Below are positions 55,701-64,000 of a stretch of DNA of 64,000 nucleotides, one piece after another. Source of the DNA: Sporodiniella umbellata (lineage: Eukaryota; Mucoromycota; Mucoromycetes; Mucorales; Rhizopodaceae); assembly GCA_025677835.1 (NCBI GenBank), contig JAIXMR010000117.1, positions 1 to 64,000 of the forward strand. The letters run 5' to 3'. Made by a program: the position numbers and the translations under genes. Within the stretch, counting starts at the first letter, position 1. Each line of letters begins with the position of its first letter. The notes under the pieces were generated by a model. The model was not told where the DNA came from and did not search any database. It saw only the letters and a list, made by a program, of their open reading frames with translations.

Positions 55701-58700
55701 AAAAGGTTTTCGAATAGTGATGGATTATTTATATACTTATGAATAGTTTTGTCTACAAGAAAGAGGACATGTCGATTTTTGGAACTACTACACCCTCATA
55801 CTTTCTGTTTTGAAAGAAACAAACATTATCACAGAATCAAAAGGAAGATATTTAGTCATTATGTTTATGGACTTTTTCAATTCAGAATTCCTTCACATTA
55901 CTCAAGAAGATGAGGATGAAGAAGAACAGAAAGAAACCGCTCATGGCATAGAGGTGTTGCCACGTACAAGCAGACTCACTAAAACTAAGATGGCTAGCTG
56001 GCTCAGTCTCTTTTCAGTCTTTACTAACACAAAGAGTGCTTACAAGAGTCAAGAACTCTATGATATCTTCCTGCATATTGTAACTATGGGTGACGCCAAG
56101 CTTCAACTGGCTGCTCTGGAATGTGTTTTTACTTGGAAAGATACAGGCATCAAACCTTATGCGGACAATCTTCGTAATCTGATGGATGACATCAAGTTTC
56201 GTGACGAGCTCTCTACTCTTGTACAAAGCGAAGAAAGTGCAACCATCGATCCAGCACATCGTAGCGCCTTGATGCCTGTAATTATGCGTGTCCTATTTGG
56301 TCGCTTAGTTCAAAAGAGCAAGACCTCCAACAAGATCAACAAAAGCTCTAGAAGAAAGGCTATTCTTGGAGCCATTGCATGTTGCAAAGAAAACGAAATC
56401 CGCTGTTTCATAGACCTTGCTCTGGAGCCTTTCCAAGTAGTTGTTAAAGCACCCAGTAAAGCTCAGAAACTGGATTTCGACCAACAATCTGGACTTGCAT
56501 TAGAACATATTGCTTGGAGAAAACAAATTGGTTTCTTGAATTTACTAGAAGATGTTATCAAACAACTGGCTTCTCATATTCTTCCTTTCCTTTCCGACTT
56601 GTTAAAGGTTGTATTATATATAATTCATTTTGCTCGCGGACACACAGAGGATGATATGGAAATTGACCAAGGTACTGTTTTCCAAAGCTCAAAATCTAAA
56701 GAAGTAAAAAATACTGCTATCAAGAGGATCGTTGAAATGTTCAAAATCAGCGGCTACTTCAACTTTGAGCCCTATGTTCCTGCTATGTTTGAAGCTTTTA
56801 TCACACCACGAATTAAAACTCTTCCTATGGACAGTACACACGACCTATCACCCCTGGTCACTTTGTTTGCTGTTTGGTCTAAAAAAACGGAGCATGCTCA
56901 TTTTCTGACTGACTTCAACAGTGACGTTCTTCCTCAAATCATTGCTACTTTAGGTGCAAAATCGCTCGGTCCTACTGTCCAACACACGTTACTAGAAACC
57001 ATTGAATCGATACTCGACCTCTGCGATGATGAAATGGACACTGATGACAACAAATCATTGAGACAAAAAACAATTGTTACTCATGTTGACATTTTATTGA
57101 AATCTCTTCAATATCGTCTTATAAACGATAAGAGCGATCCAAAGTTCAGTCACACTAAACATGCTGTTCGTGAAATCTCCATTGCTGCTCGTATTGCCTC
57201 TTATACCCAAGATGGTGTACAGGCTGCAACTATCATTCAGCTTCTACTACCGAACTTGAAGAAACCCTCACGCAGCATTCCTGAAAGATCAAAGCAGGAT
57301 ATTTATACAATCTGGTCCAAGTTGATTCGTATTGTTCCTGAATTTGAAGTTGATTCTTATATTTATCGTGAATACTATTCTATTGCTGCCAACATGTTTG
57401 CAACAGCTTATTCACGTGAAAGCCGTACAGGATTGGTCCAAGTATTCCACGCTCTATCTGAAATCAACCCTCGCCTTACACAAGTCGATCAACTATTAAC
57501 AAAGATGAATGCCTATATGGCTAAGCGTATAGATGAACAGGATATTGACAGTGTGTTGGAAGCTTTAAATACGCTTGCAGAGGAGTATAAGACCCTTGAC
57601 TCTGTTCAATGGCTGCCAATCTTGCATCAATTGACTCACTGCATGCAACACCCCGAAGAACTGTCGATCCGCGGCACAGCTACACATTGTATGACTTTGT
57701 TCCTAGACTCTGTTGTAGAACAGGTCGATCCTGAAGAAAAACAAAAGCTTGTAGAGCACGTCCAACATGTTATTTATCCCGGTATCAAGCGCGGTCTTCG
57801 CTCTCGCACTGAAGCTGTTCGTTCTGAATTTGTCGCTTTGTTGAACGCATGTATCAAGTCTTTGCCTGAATTGCCTATGTTTGAAGACTTGGTGCAAATT
57901 GCTGGGGATGACGAAGAAACCAATTTCTTTACTACAGTTTACCATATTCAAGTTCATCGTCGCTCTCGTGCGTTACTTCGGTTAGCAGAAAAAGCTCAAC
58001 AATCCACCTTCAAGGTTTCTACCATCAACAATATATTTATTCCTATTATTACCGCTTTTTTCAACGAACGCGACCGTGTGGTAGACAATGGTTTGTTGCA
58101 ACAGTGTACATTAACTCTATCCGCCCTTGCCAAATTACTTCCTTGGAACCATTACCATCGACTGCTTCAAAACTATTTAAAGCTTGTTAAAACCGACGAA
58201 GAAAAAGAAAAGCTACATGTTCGTGTTATTGTGGGGCTTTTGGACTCTTTCCACTTTGACCTCAAAACCTTGGATCTATCTGATGAAGAGGTTCAAAAGG
58301 TGATGGGCCGTCAAAAGGTGAGAATTGAATATTTGACCGATGAAAAGATTGAGCAGGAACGTAAAGAAGCTGAGGATGTAGAGGATCTCAATGAGCCGGT
58401 TGAAGTTGAAGAGAAAGAGGTCAAGGAAGGGCTTGAGAAGGTTCACAGTGTATTAGTCGAAAAAGTATTGCCTGAATTGAATGCCCTGTTGAACGTCAAC
58501 AACAGCCGTAAGTCAGTTCTGGTGCGTGTTCCTTTAGCTTTGGGCATTGCCAAGCTTCTTTGCCATCTACCTGAAAAATCCAAGCGTGTCAATCTTCCGG
58601 GTTTGTTGACCTCTGTCTGTCATATCATGCGTAGTCGAGCACAAGATATTCGTGATACAACTCGTGAAACACTTATCAAACTTAGTGCCTTCTTAGGCCC

Positions 58701-61422
58701 TTCGTATTTTAACTTTTTTATTACTGAACTAAAGACTGCTCTTACCAAAGGCTACGAATTACATGTACTTGGGTACACTATCAACTCTCTGTTGTTAGAT
58801 ATGGTTCCACGTTTGAATGTCGGCGAATTGGATTACTGTTTGCCTCAGCTCACTGGAGTACTAATGAACGATATTTTCAGTGGAATTGGAGATGAAAAAG
58901 ATGCTGACGAAATGACTGGCAAGACAAAAGAAGCAAAGAGCCGACGTAGTCCTGCAGCATTTGAGCTCATTGCAAAAGTTATATTCTTCAAGAATGTGGG
59001 TGTGCTTTTAGTGCCCCTTAAAAACGTCATGTCTGAAACTGAAAGCAGCCGTACGCTTCGCAAGGTGGACGACCTTCTCCGTCGTATTTCTCATGGGTTG
59101 GTCAATAATCCCAAGTTTGAATCAATGGAGCTTCTTGATTTTACCTACGGCTTAGTCTCTGAAAATCTTGATGACTACAAGACTGTTGCAAAAACAAAAA
59201 TAGTAAAGACACAAAAAGAGCTGAACTTTGAAGTTCAAGTGAAACGACCCACTGGAGAAGTTGTGGATTATTACAGAGCCAACGCTTACCGATTTGTGTA
59301 TTTTGGCTTGAATTTGTTCAGCACTGCATTGAAAAAGATACCTTATGATTTGAGCGAATCCGAAGTGTCTGATCGATTTAAAAAGTTAGTGAACATTGTC
59401 GGAAACACCCTATATACCAAGCAATCAGCCAATGTGGTACTTGCAGCCCGTATTATGTCCAAGTTGATTGTGATGCCTATTCCTAATATTGAATCTGCAG
59501 TGGATGTTTCCATTGACCGCTCCTTTTCTTTGATCAAGTCCTCTGGCGGTACTCAAACGGACACTGTTCAATCCTGTCTAAAGCTACTGACCGTATGCAT
59601 TCGAGATACCAAACGCTCCTCACTGTCAGAGGCACAACTGACGTATATTCTTAACTTTGTACGCCCTGATATGGAGGAGGTTGAGCGACAAGGTACCATC
59701 TTTGCCCTGGTCCGTGCCATCATCTCTCGTAAGTTTGTTGCACCAGAGATGTATGACCTCATGGACACGGTCTCGAACATCATGGTAACCAACCATAGTA
59801 AAGAAATCCGTGAGCAAGCGCGCTCAGTCTACTTTATGTTCTTAATGGACTACCCTCAAGGAAAAGGAAGACTCAAGAAACAAGTGAGCTTTGTTATCAA
59901 GAATTTGGAGTTCGAGTTTGAAACCGGTCGAGAATCCATTATGGAGTTACTTCATCATGTTATCACTAAATTTAGTGTAGAGATCTATGCTGAGTTTGTT
60001 GACGCAACCTTTTTAGCACTTGTGATGCGTTTGATCAACGACGACTCTCCCAAGTGCCGTGAGATGTCTGCTGCATTAATCAAGTCGCTTTTGAGTCGTC
60101 ATCCTGACAAGCTGCCCACGATTTATAAACTTTTGAATACATGGCTTGATTCTGCTCAAAAGCCCAGCCTGCAACGTGTGGCCTGCCAGGTCTACAGTAT
60201 ACTTCTGGATACCTTTGGAGCGCAAGTTCGTGGACAAGCAACCGACTTGACCATTCGTCTAGTGAGTATTTTGAATGCTAGTAAAGAAAAGGCTGAGGTG
60301 TTGGCAGAATCACATTCTGATGACGAGGACGACGATGAGGACAGTATGATGGAAATTGACATTGAATGGGAAGTGACCTATTATGCCATGAACACATTTG
60401 CTAAGCTGATCAAGGTATTCCCCAAGATTGTGTATGATCAAGAAAGCCAGAAGGTATGGCCAACAATCCAATACATGTTGCTCTACCCTCACTCTTGGGT
60501 TCGAACTTCCGCTACACGATTGTTTGGAGCGTACTTTTCAGGCATTGATGCGCAAACACGTATCATTACCACTCTAGACACACCATGTGTCTACCTAGAC
60601 AAACAAACCTTACGGGATTTAGCTACTGAGTTCTTGGAACAGCTTAGAAGCAAGCATATCACCCAAGACCATGCTGATCAGATTGTCAAGAACCTGTTTT
60701 TCATTGGTAAGAGCTTCTATTTTATGTCTGAACAGGAAGACGCATACGGAATGGAGGCAGGCAGTGTGGCTATTGATGATGCACACGATGAGGCTATCGA
60801 AGACGAAGACGAGGACGCACAGGTTGCAGCTGAACAGATCAAAAAAGAAGCGCAGAAGAAGACTTTGAATTGGCTGTTTAGAAAATGCTCGTTTGATGCT
60901 CGAGGAGCCGCTATCAAGAAGCTTCCTGGCTCAATCATGATGGTAAGTGACAGGGTGTGTTGTTTAAAGTAAATCTAATGTCTATTTTGTTTTCAGCGTT
61001 CTGCTATTTTCAAATGGTTTGCTGCTATGTGTAACACAATGACAGCGGAGGAACTTCCTCCGTATTTAATGCCAGTCATTGCTCCTATTTACAGGACAGT
61101 CAAAGACGAACAAAACAAAGAACCAGAGTTTGGTAAGAGCATACTACAATAGGAAACTGGACCACCTTACTTATTTGTTTTTATTATTAAAGCTGCCCTA
61201 CAACAACTGGGTAATGAAGTTCTTGGTTTATTACAAAACAAGGCAGGACCCACTGTATATTTTGCTGTATATCAACGTGTTCGTCAACAGGTACTTAAAG
61301 TAAGAGAGGAGCGTAAATCAAAACAAGCGTTATTGGCCATCACCAATCCTGCTTTGGCTGCCAAACGTAAAATGGCACACAAATCTGGAGGATCTAAAAA
61401 GAAACGATTCATTCAGAAGTAG
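52735..61422 (+). CDS. UTP20: U3 snoRNA-associated protein 20 (UTP20)
   Basis: Giant HEAT-repeat scaffold of the small-subunit processome in the nucleolus, required for 18S rRNA processing and 40S assembly. Eleven exons give 2711 residues (human 2785): 52735-52794, 52837-53117, 53174-53285, 53353-53429, 53479-53683, 53726-54291, 54344-54952, 55010-55673, 55747-60942, 60997-61132, 61193-61422. All phases agree. The N-terminus matches the family: FYEALQSWKDLNMTKHFKSF, then HLQVKESMAYDGLLDLVTKL, FYPYYPRLL, and AEAFAFLLRKM. The large exon 9 encodes alpha-solenoid repeats with acidic insertions (about 58378-58440 and 60312-60360). The C-terminus is basic and ends KKKRFIQK, like other UTP20 tails. 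A start at 52735 follows a T18 run and gives the best N-terminal match. Confidence 0.96.
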
Positions 61423-62006
61423 AGTTTAAATAAATAAAAAAACAATTCACACACTTATCCTTTTGGCTTACAGTAAATATACCTTTTTGTTTGTTTGTTT
61501 TTTGTGTGTACGTTTTTAAGTGTAAATTGAAAAGCACATCAAGAAAAAAAAAAAAAACAGGCTCTTTCTTTTTTGGTGGTTTCAGTAAAACATTTCCAAG
61601 AGTTTTTATTTGTATTTTAACGAAACATCTCAATTCCTACTTTGGTAATGAAATTCTGCACGAAAGAAAACAACGACAAGGCGTCTTGCGGCAAAATGAG
61701 TTTATAGCTTGCCGAGGTTCTAACAATAAAAAGAAAAGATAGAAAATGGAAAACTCTGTTAAATCGCGTATTTTTCTGAAGGGTGAGAGAATTACATCCA
61801 AACAAAGACGGAGAGGGAACAAAAGCAGGGCTGTACCTATAGTTCTGCTTCAGGGGGTTGAAAAGACAACTGATAGTTCTTTTTGGCTCTTTTGGTCACA
61901 ACTATGTTTACCAGTCAAAAACAGGGTGTCGAAGAAATCAATCACATATTTGTTTTGAAAAACGAATTGCGTTTTCTCTTCTTTTTATTTTTTATTTTAT
62001 TTTCAA
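61423..62006. other. Spacer between UTP20 and the PL8 lyase gene
   Basis: 584 bases containing the UTP20 3' flank (aataaat near 61430) and the promoter of the lyase gene, with T and TTTTA-rich runs directly before its start (61975-62004). Short overlapping frames on both strands near 61490-61960 have no recognisable family and I do not call them genes. Confidence 0.55.
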
Positions 62007-64000
62007 ATGAAGTGTATTCTTATTTTAACCATTGCGATTGGATGTATTGAAAGTCTTGGACTACCTTCCAATGAAGAGATCGATCTCTTGATTTTTCGTA
62101 GAGTAAATAATCTTGTTTCGCATTACAACACAAGTCCTAAAAATGCAGAAAAATGGTAATAGCCACATTTTAAAATACAGACAGCAGTAGAGTAACCGAC
62201 GGTGATACACAGGGCTAGTGCGTTGAACAAAACAACAGGAACATGGCCTACTATCGATTATGCGTCGGGATGTGAAGCAAGGTAATTACTTTCAACAATT
62301 GCTTTTTAAAGAAAAGAAACTGAACCCAACCCAAGAACAGCCAATTGGCCTGCCTTGAGTCATTTGGTCAAAACAGGTAGCCAACGTGTTTTTTTTTTTT
62401 TTTTTTTTTGTGAGGACACCTTGTTTCTCACTCGAGAGGGGAACTTTTTTCTATGTAGTGAATTTGGCGATAGGCTATATCAAAGATAAAAGCAATCAAC
62501 AGCTTTTGATGAACGCCCATCAGGCATTGAACTATTGGCTGGACCATGATTTTCAAGAGGCGGATTGTTTAGACAAAGGGGGTAAGAAGAAATCGAAATG
62601 TGTATGTGGCACACCTGGCCTGTGGAACAAGAATTGGTTTGATCAAGAGATTGGGGTGCCTAGGCTGATGGGTGGCATCTGTTTGGCACTGGTGGAAAGT
62701 CTGAGTACGGAGCAATTGACGGGGTGTCGTAAGATCATGCGTCGAGCCTATGAGCGAGTGCTGAGACCCAAGCCGAACCTGACGGGAGCCAACCTGTTGG
62801 ATGTGGCGTCGATAGGGATCTCTTTGGGTCTGCTGGATCGAAACGGGGTGCTTTTGACCGAAGCCCTGAGTATTTTTTATGCTGGTGTATACGAGAACAA
62901 GAAACCGCTGAAGGACGGGATCCAGCCTGATGGGTCATTTATGCAGCACGTAGGCATTCTCTATAACGGCAACTACGGTAAGGACTACATCAACAATCTG
63001 GTCTCTGTGTTTATCGAAACCAAAAATACGGGCCTGATGCCGCCTGTGGATGTACAAAGGCTGTTTGAAAAGCTATTGGAAGGAAGCGAATGGATGATGA
63101 TAGCAGACACACAGACATCGCGTCTTCTATGGCAGTACAGTGCGATTGGTCGTATGATTTCCTTTCGCTATTCGGACAAGCAGGCCAGTGGGGGCATTGG
63201 TATGGATCTGGACGCGATTCTAGAAGGCACCGAAGGATGGGAAGCGTCAGGGCGTATTCGAAAAAGCATCGAGCGATTGCAAGGCCCAGTGAAAGGGGTG
63301 AACCAGGGGAATCTGGTAGGCACACGTTATTTCTTCAATGCGGATTATATGGTGCACCGTACACCCAAAGCGATCGTGACGCTAAAGATGTACTCGAATC
63401 GAACTTCGAATTCAGAATGTGTGAATGCTCAAAACACCTTTGGGTCTCATCTGAGTGACGGTACGATTTTCCATTACCTCACAGGCGACGAGTATCGGGA
63501 CGTGTTTGGTGCCTGGGCTTGGGATTTATTGCCTGGGATCACCACAGCGCCTGGACAGAAGGCACCTGCGTGCAACAAACTCAAAACACAGGGTTCACAG
63601 TCGTTTGTAGGTGGCGTGACACGAGAGAATACGGGGGTGGCCGTGTTGGATTACAAAAAAGGCACGGTGGGGTTCAAGAAGACAGTTTTTTTTTTTCCTT
63701 CAGCCTATGCTGTACAGATGGTACCCGAAGGAGCATCGACAGTAACTGTGCTTGACCAACGGCGGGCTCAGGGACAAACGATGATGTATGTGGATGGCGA
63801 ACGCGCGGCAGGGTCCATGACGCGATCGATGCAAACGCTGTGGTACGACCATCTGGGCTACTCTTTCCCGCAGCCACGGTTGGTCCATGTGGCTTCAGGT
63901 GAAAAGCGGTCCGATTGGGCCCTGATTGGGATTTCCAAAGGGCAAGAAGAGGTCGATCTTTGGACTGCTTATGTAGAAGACAATGGCATGCCCTTGACGC
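62007..64000 (+). CDS. Secreted polysaccharide lyase family 8 (hyaluronate/chondroitin lyase-like), 3'-partial
   Basis: Predicted secreted enzyme that cleaves uronic-acid-containing polysaccharides by beta-elimination (PL8). Exons are 62007-62155, 62213-62281, 62336-62376 and 62459 onward; phase is kept, and 600 residues are visible before the window ends. A signal peptide is likely (MKCILILTIAIGCIESLG). The helical toroid domain shows NWFDQEIGVPRLMGGICLAL. The catalytic set of the family is present: Asn198 in LTGANLLD, His250 in PDGSFMQH, and Tyr259 in YNGNYG. The His-Tyr spacing of nine residues equals that of streptococcal hyaluronate lyase (His399/Tyr408). The central beta domain has YFFNADYMVHR and DGTIFHYLTGDEY followed by WDLLPGITT. 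The substrate is unknown; hyaluronan, chondroitin or a fungal/bacterial glucuronan are options. Confidence 0.88.

Overview
The window is nuclear DNA from a filamentous fungus. I infer an early-diverging lineage (Mucoromycota, probably Mucorales). The reasons are: fungus-restricted families (Zn2Cys6 regulator, ATP synthase subunit k, Up-regulated-During-Septation protein, a Caf120/Skg3-type PH protein); many short GT-AG introns packed with A/T homopolymers; AT-rich spacers; and compact, mostly single-copy genes. The assignment to Mucoromycota is inference and was not tested.

I support 22 gene models. For 21 of them I placed exon boundaries by reading frame, and nearly all joins keep phase without forcing. 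Left part (0-16 kb): SNF2-class remodeler (+), MTFP1-like mitochondrial fission protein (-), a gene-poor 4.6 kb stretch with a MITE-like inverted repeat, a C2H2 protein (+), an unrecognised coiled-coil gene (-), and an ERD1-type EXS membrane protein (-). Centre-left (15-29 kb): MIOS/Sea4 (-) divergent from ZW10/Dsl1 (+), a C2H2 regulator (-), a Uds1 coiled-coil protein (+) convergent with the splicing factor CDC40/PRP17 (-). Centre (29-41 kb): phosphomannomutase (+), MSP-domain protein (+), ATP synthase subunit k (-), Zn2Cys6 regulator (+), a chromodomain protein with a Chp1-like layout (-), and a DUF2470 membrane protein (-). Right part (42-64 kb): Caf120-like PH protein (+) convergent with threonine synthase (-), a 3.8 kb gene-poor stretch, an LEA2 membrane protein (-), a tiny ASDURF-like prefoldin subunit (+) directly followed by the ribosome-assembly giant UTP20 (+), and a secreted PL8 polysaccharide lyase (+) cut by the window end.

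The genes do not form an operon or biosynthetic cluster; most are housekeeping. Functional themes recur: chromatin (SNF2, Chp1-like), nutrient signalling (MIOS; a Gcn4-type site before THR4), ER/Golgi traffic (ZW10, ERD1, MSP protein), mitochondria (MTFP1, ATP19) and RNA/ribosome work (CDC40, UTP20). The most interesting items are the Chp1-like chromodomain/SPOC-like protein, the 69-residue ASDURF-like prefoldin, the Trp-acidic tail of ZW10, the unidentified coiled-coil gene with a possible Rec114-like N-terminus, and the PL8 lyase with an intact catalytic Asn-His-Tyr set.
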